NCBI GenBank assembly: GCA_028408025.1
Contig: JAOOKL010000030.1
Span: 1 to 6,401 of the forward strand
Origin: Candidatus Pelagibacter sp.
GTDB taxonomy: Bacteria > Pseudomonadota > Alphaproteobacteria > Pelagibacterales > Pelagibacteraceae
Direction: 5' to 3'
DNA: 6,401 bases
Shown: positions 1 through 5,945 of the stretch, in pieces
Layout of the letters: each line of letters opens with the position of its first letter
Position numbering within the stretch: position 1 is the stretch's first letter
Notes under the pieces: generated by a model
Told to the model about the DNA's origin: nothing
Database searches by the model: none
Seen by the model: only the letters and a program-made list of their open reading frames with translations
Position numbers and translations under genes: made by a program

Positions 1-261
1 TCCTTCTGGCTTCGTATTGATTATGTAAGACAGAGCTTTTCCTCCACCACCACCTGACATATTTTCAAATGAAGCACTTTTAAGAAAACCAGCTTTAGTT
101 AAAGCCTCTCCAGTTCCTCTAGCGGTTCCATCCCAACCACCTCCAGCTCCACCACCGATAATAAAATGTAATTTATCAATAGCAAAACTAGTTGATGAGA
201 TTGAAGTTAAAAGAACAGTTGCGAAAACTAAGCTAATTAATTTTTTCAAATTATTAAACAT
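1..261 (-). CDS. tctC: TctC/Bug-type periplasmic solute-binding protein of a tripartite tricarboxylate transporter (N-terminal part)
   Basis: This is an open frame of 87 codons from an ATG at 261 to the window edge, with no stop, so only the first quarter or so of a roughly 320-residue protein is visible. Residues 1-27 form a Sec signal peptide (MFNNLKK, a hydrophobic core, then TSFA before the predicted cut). The mature start IDKLHFIIGGGAGGGWDGTA and the later SFENMSGGGGGKAL match the TctC/Bug pattern, a glycine-rich loop followed by GGWD.TAR and then an EN.PG.GG-type motif. Proteins of this family bind carboxylates in the periplasm and deliver them to the TctA/TctB membrane pair, which should lie further left if present. 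The start is supported by AGAGGA at 269-274, seven bases before the ATG. The gene lies 72 bp after the csiD-like gene on the same strand and has its own promoter candidate. Family assignment is strong. The substrate is unknown; its neighbour makes a dicarboxylate such as glutarate a reasonable guess only. Confidence 0.85.
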   Translation of the reverse strand, partial: MFNNLKKLISLVFATVLLTSISSTSFAIDKLHFIIGGGAGGGWDGTARGTGEALTKAGFLKSASFENMSGGGGGKALSYIINTKPEG

Positions 262-298
262 ATTATTTTCCTCTGTTAATTAATTAATTATTTTTAAG

Positions 299-327
299 AT
301 TAAAAATGAATGACGGATCAGAGTCAA
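299..327 (-). promoter_or_regulatory. Predicted sigma70-type promoter for the tctC-like gene
   Basis: On the minus strand, TTGACT (322-327) is followed by a 17-nt spacer and TTTAAT (299-304), each five of six to the -35 and -10 consensus. Transcription would begin near 292, giving a leader of about 30 nt before the ATG at 261. The leader opens with a TTAATTAATTAATTA repeat (276-290) and carries the AGAGGA ribosome binding site. The promoter begins only 7 bp past the csiD stop. No terminator hairpin separates the genes, so read-through from the operon is also possible. AT-rich DNA yields chance matches, but both boxes, ideal spacing and position in the window's only gap support the call. Confidence 0.5.
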
Positions 328-333
328 CTGGTC

Positions 334-1230
334 TTAATTGAAAAAAGTTCCCCTGATTCTAAGCAATTCTCGGCTCAAATTGGTGTTTTCTTTAAAAGGT
401 TTCCTTCCATGGAGCCAAAAATAATTATTAGAAAATATCGTAGATCCTACCGGTAATGGAAATTCAACTTTATTTTTACTCTCTTCTAAGCAATCAGATA
501 ATCTTTGTAAGAATAAACCTTGCTCCATATTTTTTGGCTCTGGAAATTGGTCGATGTAAGAAATTATAGGTTTGCCGCTTTTATCTTTTGTAAAAACAGG
601 ATGTTCAACTTTATATTCTACATTTTTACTTTTAGGTGAACCCCAAGTAAAATTTTGTTGTCCTATAGGATTATTACTCAATTCATTTAAGTGCTCCCAA
701 TCATCTAAATGTAAAATCACACTTTCTCCTCCAGAAACTCCTTGTTCTTCCATTTTGGTCATTATTAACCAATCTGTTTTTTCTTTTACGTAAGTACCAT
801 CTGTGTGAAGATCTAAATTAGTGTAAGCTTTTCTTAAATAAGAGTCGCTACTATCTTGGTGTTTTACATAAAATCTTGCATAATATTTTCCAGTCATCGA
901 GTCAAAATTAGGATTACCCACTAAATAAGCAAAGCCTGTCGAAAGCTTGACGAGAAAATCTTTATCAAATTTTTTATTATTAATTTCTGGTTCTATTATT
1001 ACTGTTCCCGTTTTTCTATCGTTTAATATTTTTACTAAAGATCCACTTAGCTTTCCTTCAAAAACTTCGTTTACACTTTTGGCTAAAGTAAATCTAGAGA
1101 ATGGCTTATACTCTAAGGAAGTAATAGTATGTTTTTTAAAAGGGAAAATTAACCTATCTAATTCGCTTTCTTTGAGAGTTATAATTTTTACTCTTTTAGA
1201 ATTTTTATGATCTTTTATTTCTAAGCTCAT
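334..1230 (-). CDS. glaH: CsiD/GlaH-family 2-oxoglutarate- and Fe(II)-dependent dioxygenase, probable glutarate 2-hydroxylase
   Basis: This 298-residue cytoplasmic protein resembles E. coli CsiD/GlaH (about 325 aa) along its whole length. Shared stretches include LEYKPFSRF (39-47), NFDSMTGKYYARF (108-120), SDSYLR (128-133), LHTDGTYVKEKTD (141-153), LHLDDWEHL (173-181), YIDQF (225-229) and FWLHGR (271-276). The iron ligands are His142, Asp144 (HTD) and His274. Arg291 or Arg293 near the end should bind a carboxylate of 2-oxoglutarate or substrate. GlaH converts glutarate, 2-oxoglutarate and O2 to L-2-hydroxyglutarate, succinate and CO2 in lysine/glutarate breakdown. Its usual partner, L-2-hydroxyglutarate dehydrogenase/oxidase (LhgO/LhgD), is not in the window. 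The ATG overlaps the azlD stop as ATGA and has no Shine-Dalgarno sequence upstream, so translation probably depends on coupling to azlD. The protein is shorter than E. coli's at both ends, with no catalytic part missing. Family is very secure; glutarate as the actual substrate is likely but untested. Confidence 0.9.
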   Translation of the reverse strand: MSLEIKDHKNSKRVKIITLKESELDRLIFPFKKHTITSLEYKPFSRFTLAKSVNEVFEGKLSGSLVKILNDRKTGTVIIEPEINNKKFDKDFLVKLSTGFAYLVGNPNFDSMTGKYYARFYVKHQDSSDSYLRKAYTNLDLHTDGTYVKEKTDWLIMTKMEEQGVSGGESVILHLDDWEHLNELSNNPIGQQNFTWGSPKSKNVEYKVEHPVFTKDKSGKPIISYIDQFPEPKNMEQGLFLQRLSDCLEESKNKVEFPLPVGSTIFSNNYFWLHGRKPFKENTNLSRELLRIRGTFFN

Positions 1231-1553
1231 ATGCTATTTAAAACTGACAAAAGTATAGCAGAAACTATGGTTGGTAGTACTAAGTTTTTTTTAGAAATCA
1301 TGAAAATAATTATGCAAATTATTAGTACTACAATTCTTATAAAAAGGTCAGAGTCATCAAGCACTCCTGCTGGAAAGATAATCATTCTGCCTAGCAGCGC
1401 GGCTAACGTAGCGTAAGCCACGCAATTAAACCACTGAAAAACTTTTGATTTAACGCTTACTTTTTTTGATGTAATAGCTCCCATAAAACGAGAGATAAAC
1501 GTTGCTAAAGATGTTGCAATAATTGCCAGTATAATTATTTGGCTACTTGTCAT
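1227..1553 (-). CDS. azlD: AzlD-family small subunit of a branched-chain amino acid exporter
   Basis: A 108-residue, very hydrophobic protein with about four membrane segments (near residues 5-22, 42-60, 70-86 and 91-107). Length, topology and the arginine-containing first segment (TFISRFMG, 19-25) fit the AzlD family, whose members pair with AzlC in the inner membrane. In Bacillus subtilis the pair exports branched-chain amino acids and confers 4-azaleucine resistance; related pairs export other amino acids. The ATG overlaps the end of azlC by 11 nt and is preceded by TGGAGT (1559-1564), a good ribosome binding site inside azlC. Its own stop overlaps the start of the csiD-like gene. Sequence conservation in this family is low, so the call leans on length, topology and the adjacent azlC. 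Substrate unknown. Confidence 0.85.
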   Translation of the reverse strand: MTSSQIIILAIIATSLATFISRFMGAITSKKVSVKSKVFQWFNCVAYATLAALLGRMIIFPAGVLDDSDLFIRIVVLIICIIIFMISKKNLVLPTIVSAILLSVLNSI

Positions 1554-2247
1554 TTTTTACTCCAATTAAAAAAGCTAAAGTTCCCGCAATAAGTCCTGCA
1601 AACAACAATGCCCACTCACTTGAGAATGTATAAATTAATGGACCTAATATTGTTCCTCCAAAAACTGCACTAGTAATACTTAAATTTTTCATGGCACCTA
1701 TCATCATACAAAAGAAATAAACTGGGTTTACAATTGCTAAACCGATCAACATGTCTTTGTTTAAATAATCAGCTGAAAGATAACCTGCCACTGTCATAAG
1801 TATAGCAGTAGTCCAGGTTCCTATACCTATACCTATCCAAAAATCTATTCTGTATTTTTTATCTATTTTTTGGTAGCCGTCTTTTGCAATCAACCAAGAT
1901 GTAACAGCTAAAAAGTGACATGATAAAAAATATTTCCATTTTGGTTGTTTTTTATGTTCAAGCAAAGGAAATAGTGAAACTGTCATTGGATAAAGTCTAA
2001 AGTTAACTAACCAGACTGCTATAAATATATTTATTATTGATGCCCCAACTAATAAAGATTCTGCCATTACTAATTGACCTGGTAATGCATAAGTAAATAA
2101 ACTTGATGCAGCACTTTGTTGTAAGTTAAAACCAGCATCTTTTAGTAATGCGCCTAAAGCGATAAAACATGCTGCTAGAGGAATTGCTGGACTTTTAGAA
2201 CCTTTAAGAGATTTTAAACCTTGAAAAAAAATTTTTAAATTTATCAT
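1543..2247 (-). CDS. azlC: AzlC-family large subunit of a branched-chain amino acid exporter
   Basis: A 234-residue multi-pass inner-membrane protein of the normal AzlC length. It shows the family layout: an N-terminal A.PLAACFIALGALL-type helix (21-35), a QLVMAESLLVGAS helix (58-70), then the hallmark V.NFRLYPMTVSLFPLL (81-96, where AzlC proteins carry N.R...Y), and four further hydrophobic stretches to the C-terminus. With AzlD it forms a proton-driven amino acid exporter in characterised relatives. Its ATG overlaps the livF stop as ATGA, and AGGTGG directly abuts the start codon. That is too close for normal Shine-Dalgarno pairing, so re-initiation after LivF is the likely mode. No other in-frame Met occurs before residue 61, which supports this start. 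Finding it directly downstream of a Liv importer is odd, since the two systems would move amino acids in opposite directions. Family secure, substrate not. Confidence 0.9.
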   Translation of the reverse strand: MINLKIFFQGLKSLKGSKSPAIPLAACFIALGALLKDAGFNLQQSAASSLFTYALPGQLVMAESLLVGASIINIFIAVWLVNFRLYPMTVSLFPLLEHKKQPKWKYFLSCHFLAVTSWLIAKDGYQKIDKKYRIDFWIGIGIGTWTTAILMTVAGYLSADYLNKDMLIGLAIVNPVYFFCMMIGAMKNLSITSAVFGGTILGPLIYTFSSEWALLFAGLIAGTLAFLIGVKNDK

Positions 2248-3029
2248 CCACCTAGGAATAATCTTCCTACATCTGGATTTTTTAAAAGATCATCACCTTT
2301 ACCTGCGATAGCAGTTTGTCCCGAAACTAACACATAGCCAATGTCAGCAAATTCTAATCCTTTTTTAGCATTTTGCTCAACAAGTATAATTGTTTTCTTT
2401 TCAGCCTTTTGAAGATCTTCTAAAATTTCAAAAACCATGCCTATATATTTTGGCTCTAAACCAATTGACGGTTCATCTACTAATAACACTGATGGTTTCA
2501 TCACTAAAGCTCTAGAGATTTCTAATAGTCTTCTTTCACCTCCCGATAAAACTTTTGCGGGTTGGTTTCTTCTATTTCTTAATCTTTCATACTTTTCAAA
2601 AATTCTTTCTGCTTCTTCATAGGCTTCGTCTTGTTTGTCTTTAATATAGCCACCCATTAAAAGATTTTCCTCAACTGTCATATCTGGGAAAACCGAATTA
2701 TCTTGTAAGATATAAGCGATACCTACTTTGCTTAATTTTTGAGCTGGGGTTAACTTAGTTATTTCATTCCCCTCTAGTTCGATTTTTCCATCAAAAATAT
2801 TTGTAAATCCATAAATAGAATGAAGTATTGTAGACTTTCCAGCTCCATTGGGTCCTATTAAACATAATGATTGAGCCTTACTAACTGTTAAATCAAAATT
2901 GTGTAGGATCTCCATTTTTCCATAACCAGCATTTAAACCCCTAATAGTTAGATGAACATCTTTTGGAGATAATTTATTTAAATCCTCTAAACCAGGCGCT
3001 TTACCTAAAACATCATATTGATTTGCCAT
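2244..3029 (-). CDS. livF: LivF-type ATP-binding protein of a branched-chain-amino-acid-type ABC importer
   Basis: A 261-residue ABC ATPase. Walker A is GPNGAGKST (59-67), the Q-loop is around Gln109 (YILQDNSVFP), the signature is LSGGERR (161-167), and Walker B is LLVDEPS (182-188). The switch position reads VEQN (217-220), with Gln in place of the usual His, a normal LivF trait that separates it from the LivG partner. It would form the LivG/LivF ATPase dimer that powers LivH/LivM in the inner membrane. The first 24 or so residues precede the normal family start (VHLTIRGLNAGYG), so the protein is some 20-25 residues longer than typical. AGGAG at 3037-3041, seven bases before the ATG, supports this longer start. 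The ATG overlaps the livG stop by one base (TAATG), and the stop overlaps azlC. Confidence 0.93.
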   Translation of the reverse strand: MANQYDVLGKAPGLEDLNKLSPKDVHLTIRGLNAGYGKMEILHNFDLTVSKAQSLCLIGPNGAGKSTILHSIYGFTNIFDGKIELEGNEITKLTPAQKLSKVGIAYILQDNSVFPDMTVEENLLMGGYIKDKQDEAYEEAERIFEKYERLRNRRNQPAKVLSGGERRLLEISRALVMKPSVLLVDEPSIGLEPKYIGMVFEILEDLQKAEKKTIILVEQNAKKGLEFADIGYVLVSGQTAIAGKGDDLLKNPDVGRLFLGG

Positions 3030-3763
3030 TACTGTGCTCCTAGATAAGCATCAACAACTCGCTTATCATTTTTAATTTGATCAGGTGAACCTTCTGCAAG
3101 CATTTTACCGTGCGCTAAACAGAAAATTTTTTGTGCTAGACTCATAATCACTTTCATATTGTGTTCAATGACCAATAAAGTTATCCCGTAATCTTGGTTT
3201 ATTTTAATCAATCTATCTATAATTCCATTAATTAAAGTCGGATTGATCCCAGCTGTTGGTTCATCTAATAAAAGCATTTTTGGTTCATTCATTAAAGCCA
3301 TAGCTAATTCTAATAATTTTTGTTGTCCAAATGATAAATCACCTGCTCTTAAGTTTCTTTTTTGATAAAGGCCTACAAAGTTTAAAAGATTTTCTGCTTT
3401 TTCAGTAAGCTCAGCAGGTACTTTTGCAAAGATAAATCCTGAGTCACTAGCTTTATGACTTATGAGCATGTTCTCTACACAATTAAGTTTTGAATAAATT
3501 CTTGTTTGTTGAAAAGTTCTTAGCAAACCAAGTTTAGCTACCGCAGGAACAGGCATTTCTGAAACTTCGATATTATCAAAAACAATTGAACCTTGATCGA
3601 TAGGATGTGTTCCAACAATTGAGTTAAATAAAGTTGTTTTACCAGAACCGTTTGGACCTATTAAACCAACTATTGATCCCTGCTCTACTGAAACAGAGAT
3701 ATCTACGTTAGCCTGTACGCCGCCAAAAGATTTACTTACTTTTTTAACCTCTAAAATACTCAT
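3029..3763 (-). CDS. livG: LivG-type ATP-binding protein of a branched-chain-amino-acid-type ABC importer
   Basis: A 244-residue ABC ATPase with all catalytic motifs. Walker A is GPNGSGKTT (36-44), the Q-loop is in RTFQQTR (82-88), the signature is LSFGQQKLLE (143-152), Walker B is MLLLDEPTAG (163-172), and the switch histidine is His201 in VIEHNM. The FQ..R segment, the IEHNM motif and the C-terminal VVDAYLG ending (237-242) are typical of LivG rather than LivF. LivG pairs with LivF to hydrolyse ATP for LivH/LivM. The ATG overlaps the livM stop as ATGA and has only a weak upstream GTAGAA, so coupling to LivM translation is likely. Length is slightly below E. coli LivG (about 255) but complete. 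The E. coli-style name indicates family; leucine transport is not shown. Confidence 0.94.
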   Translation of the reverse strand: MSILEVKKVSKSFGGVQANVDISVSVEQGSIVGLIGPNGSGKTTLFNSIVGTHPIDQGSIVFDNIEVSEMPVPAVAKLGLLRTFQQTRIYSKLNCVENMLISHKASDSGFIFAKVPAELTEKAENLLNFVGLYQKRNLRAGDLSFGQQKLLELAMALMNEPKMLLLDEPTAGINPTLINGIIDRLIKINQDYGITLLVIEHNMKVIMSLAQKIFCLAHGKMLAEGSPDQIKNDKRVVDAYLGAQ

Positions 3764-4818
3764 TTTAATTCTACTTGTGCTTTCCGATCTTTATCATCAA
3801 TTACTTCACCAAATCTTTCAGGATATTTTTCTCTTAACCAACCCATTAATCCCTCTGGGAAATAAACTACGATCACAACAATTAAAACTCCTAACGCAAC
3901 ATATTGCCAGCCCAATATCAATGTCCAAAGACCCTCTTTGAAAAAATGGAATAAAGTTGCGCCAATTACTGGTCCCCATAAAGTTCCTTTGCCGCCAAGG
4001 ATTGCCATAAGAACCATGAACACTCCCATTTCTCTTCCATCGAATGCTACATCTGTTGAGTCAATATATCCAATTAGTCCACCCATAATTCCGCCAGCGA
4101 GACCACAGAAAAATGCTGAGACCATCCAACCCACAATTTTATATTTCATCGTTTGGATACCCATTGCTTCAGCTTTATCTTCATTGTCTCTTATCGCATT
4201 TAAAATTAATCTAAATCTTGAACCGTAAATATATTTAACAAAAACAAATGTTCCAATTAATAAAGCAAAACTTAAAAAGTAAAAAAACTTACCTCTGGCT
4301 TCAACATCAACTATTTCTGCGGGGAAAGGCGGTGTAGTGAAACCCTGGCCTGCTCCGATAATTTCTATTCCTCCAGCAATTTCACCTGCTGCAATTCCAA
4401 GACCCAAAGTACAAATCGCAAAATAATGACCTCTCAAACCTAAAATTGCATAACCTATAGCGCCAGCGACGATAGCTGGAACAATTGCTGAAACTAATAA
4501 TCCGACACCGATACCCTGAAAATATTGTGCAGTAGTATGAACGAATGTTTTTTCACCACCACTTTCCGTCCATTCTGCTAATGGGAAAAACATCCCCACT
4601 TGAACTGAAGCGGTTAAATACATTCCTAGACCATAGAAAAGAATATTTCCAAAACTATTGTAACCCATTTCTCCACCTTGTAGATTCCAAGTCATCGCCA
4701 AAACGATCAAAACACAAAGATATGTAAGCTGAACTTTGAAAGCAGAAAATAAAAAAGGCGCTGCTAAACCAAGAATAATCAAACCAGAGTATAAAAATAA
4801 ATCTTTTTGTTTAATCAC
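3760..4818 (-). CDS. livM: LivM-type permease of a branched-chain-amino-acid-type ABC importer
   Basis: A 352-residue inner-membrane permease with about eight to nine hydrophobic segments. The ATPase-contacting cytoplasmic loop is clear: YGSRFRLILNAIRDNEDKAE (198-217) then AMGIQTMKYK (218-227), the usual LivM R...L.AIRDNE..A...G pattern. It is followed by FFCGLAGGIMGGL (236-248) and GGKGTLWGPVIGA (275-287), another family hallmark. A loop of about 20 residues (82-101) after the second helix should face the periplasm, and the charged tail (329-352) is cytoplasmic. With LivH it forms the translocation path. The start is GTG, overlapping the stop of the preceding hydrolase gene as GTGA. AAGGAG at 4827-4832, eight bases upstream, fixes this start. 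The stop overlaps livG. Unusually, livM is separated from livH by the hydrolase gene, although the two are normally adjacent. Confidence 0.93.
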   Translation of the reverse strand: MIKQKDLFLYSGLIILGLAAPFLFSAFKVQLTYLCVLIVLAMTWNLQGGEMGYNSFGNILFYGLGMYLTASVQVGMFFPLAEWTESGGEKTFVHTTAQYFQGIGVGLLVSAIVPAIVAGAIGYAILGLRGHYFAICTLGLGIAAGEIAGGIEIIGAGQGFTTPPFPAEIVDVEARGKFFYFLSFALLIGTFVFVKYIYGSRFRLILNAIRDNEDKAEAMGIQTMKYKIVGWMVSAFFCGLAGGIMGGLIGYIDSTDVAFDGREMGVFMVLMAILGGKGTLWGPVIGATLFHFFKEGLWTLILGWQYVALGVLIVVIVVYFPEGLMGWLREKYPERFGEVIDDKDRKAQVELK

Positions 4819-5945
4819 AATAAATTCTCCTTAAAAAAATTAATGAATTGTGGCATATAAACATCAGCGTTATCTCCACCTATGGTAACTCCTTTAGAAA
4901 TACATTTTTCTTTTTTCATAATTTTAAAACCAGTTTTCCATGCTTTTCTTGGATTTTTTTGTGCAGTTTCATAAAATGCTTCTACGGAAGGATATTTTTT
5001 GTGTTTATTGACCATCCACTCTACCCATGTCGGATTAGTAAATCGACCTTCATTATCAACATAAAAATCAGGACAATCATGAAGAGTCATTGCCATCTTT
5101 TCTCTCCAAGGTTTTTTACCAGCAGCCCAAGCATGATACCAACCTTCTTTAATATCTACTTTTACTTTTCCTGGAGGAGCTTTAATTCTCTCAGCGTGCT
5201 CCTTACAAAACTTTGCCAAAGTATAATCATCTGCACCACCGTGCACTACAAGCATTGTGGTATTAGAAGTTAATTCTGGTTCTGCAAAAAAGCCAGCCAT
5301 CCTACATTCTGCCGCTTCTGGAAGAATTGCGTCAAAACCTTTTGTCCCCTCTAGAAATTTAGAAGTAAGTTTAACATCCGATAAAAAAAATGAATTAGTT
5401 CCACCTCTAGAGTGGCCAGTTGTTCCAAATTTTCCGTTGGATCTAGGGTGAGATTGTAAAACTTTTAAAGCCATAAGTGCATCAATTGCTCCGTTTATTA
5501 AAGGCACTTTTGATTGATCTCTCCATGTGGACCTGGCGCCTCTTGGACAGAAATTATCAATATACATAACACCAATACCTTCTTTCAAAAGATTTTGTGC
5601 AGCATGATACACGAAGTCATCCCAAACATAATCTCCTGGTCCACCACTACTGTGAGTGTAAATTACTATAGGAACTTTACCTGTTCCCTCTGGCAATCGA
5701 AGATATCCTGTAATTTCAACAGGATTATTTAAATGACCATCTATCAATACTGTTCTTTGGTCAAATCCAGTGTATGAATTAAATTTAATTATTTCACCTC
5801 CATCATAACCCTTTAATTTGGAGATGCCTTTAAGCATTGATAATTTCTTTCTGCAATTGTCTTTGGAATTAAAATTTGGTGATTCATGAGCTAGTAAACT
5901 AGTTGAAAATAAAATAGTAAATAAGATAAGTGCTAACTTATTCAT
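4815..5945 (-). CDS. Secreted dienelactone-hydrolase-like alpha/beta hydrolase
   Basis: A 376-residue protein with a clear Sec signal peptide (MNKLALILFT, hydrophobic core, SLLA at 16-19 before HES), so it should act in the periplasm. The mature part is an alpha/beta hydrolase. IVIYTHSSGGPGDYVW (93-108) matches the oxyanion-hole strand-loop, GHSRGG (177-182) is the nucleophile elbow with Ser179, HGGADDYT (235-242) holds the acid (Asp239 or Asp240), and WYHAW (269-273) gives His271. The DDYT....C layout (Cys247) resembles dienelactone hydrolase-like secreted proteins. Six cysteines (31, 133, 214, 247, 291, 348) could pair as disulfides. About 85 residues separate the catalytic His from what looks like the usual final helix (FINFFKENL), an insertion. 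The substrate is unknown; an ester, lactone or similar carbonyl bond is expected. The ATG overlaps the livH stop (ATGA), with AAGGGA about nine bases upstream. Its place inside a Liv transporter operon suggests it prepares the transported substrate. Peptidase or esterase activity are alternatives. Confidence 0.88.
   Translation of the reverse strand: MNKLALILFTILFSTSLLAHESPNFNSKDNCRKKLSMLKGISKLKGYDGGEIIKFNSYTGFDQRTVLIDGHLNNPVEITGYLRLPEGTGKVPIVIYTHSSGGPGDYVWDDFVYHAAQNLLKEGIGVMYIDNFCPRGARSTWRDQSKVPLINGAIDALMALKVLQSHPRSNGKFGTTGHSRGGTNSFFLSDVKLTSKFLEGTKGFDAILPEAAECRMAGFFAEPELTSNTTMLVVHGGADDYTLAKFCKEHAERIKAPPGKVKVDIKEGWYHAWAAGKKPWREKMAMTLHDCPDFYVDNEGRFTNPTWVEWMVNKHKKYPSVEAFYETAQKNPRKAWKTGFKIMKKEKCISKGVTIGGDNADVYMPQFINFFKENLL
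4827..4832 (-). promoter_or_regulatory. Ribosome binding site for livM that supports its GTG start
   Basis: AAGGAG on the minus strand lies eight bases before GTG at 4816-4818. It sits within the last codons of the hydrolase gene (AAG GAG AAT TTA TTG TGA), so one stretch of DNA encodes the hydrolase C-terminus and carries the livM translation signal. It is the strongest Shine-Dalgarno in the chain and suggests that livM is initiated efficiently despite the overlap. Confidence 0.75.

Noticed and set aside
276..290. The TTAATTAATTAATTA run as an operator or terminator.
   Set aside because: It is a simple four-base repeat in AT-rich DNA; self-complementary but too weak for a terminator stem, and without a known regulator match.
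572..1210. Plus-strand open frames of 73 and 87 codons opposite the csiD-like gene.
   Set aside because: They are antisense shadows of a strongly conserved dioxygenase, with no plausible domain or start signal.
1231..1416. A 61-codon plus-strand open frame starting right after the csiD start codon, looking like a divergent gene.
   Set aside because: It lies inside azlD on the other strand, has no ribosome binding site and shows no recognisable family.
3938..4228. A 96-codon plus-strand open frame opposite livM.
   Set aside because: Shadow of the conserved permease loop region; its Pro/Ile-rich product comes from the reverse of Gly- and Asn/Asp-rich codons.
4848..5273. A 141-codon plus-strand open frame opposite the hydrolase gene.
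   Set aside because: It lies wholly antisense to a gene with a clear triad and signal peptide; its product is rich in Phe, Ser, Ile and His as expected from reversed AT-rich codons, and it matches no family I recognise.
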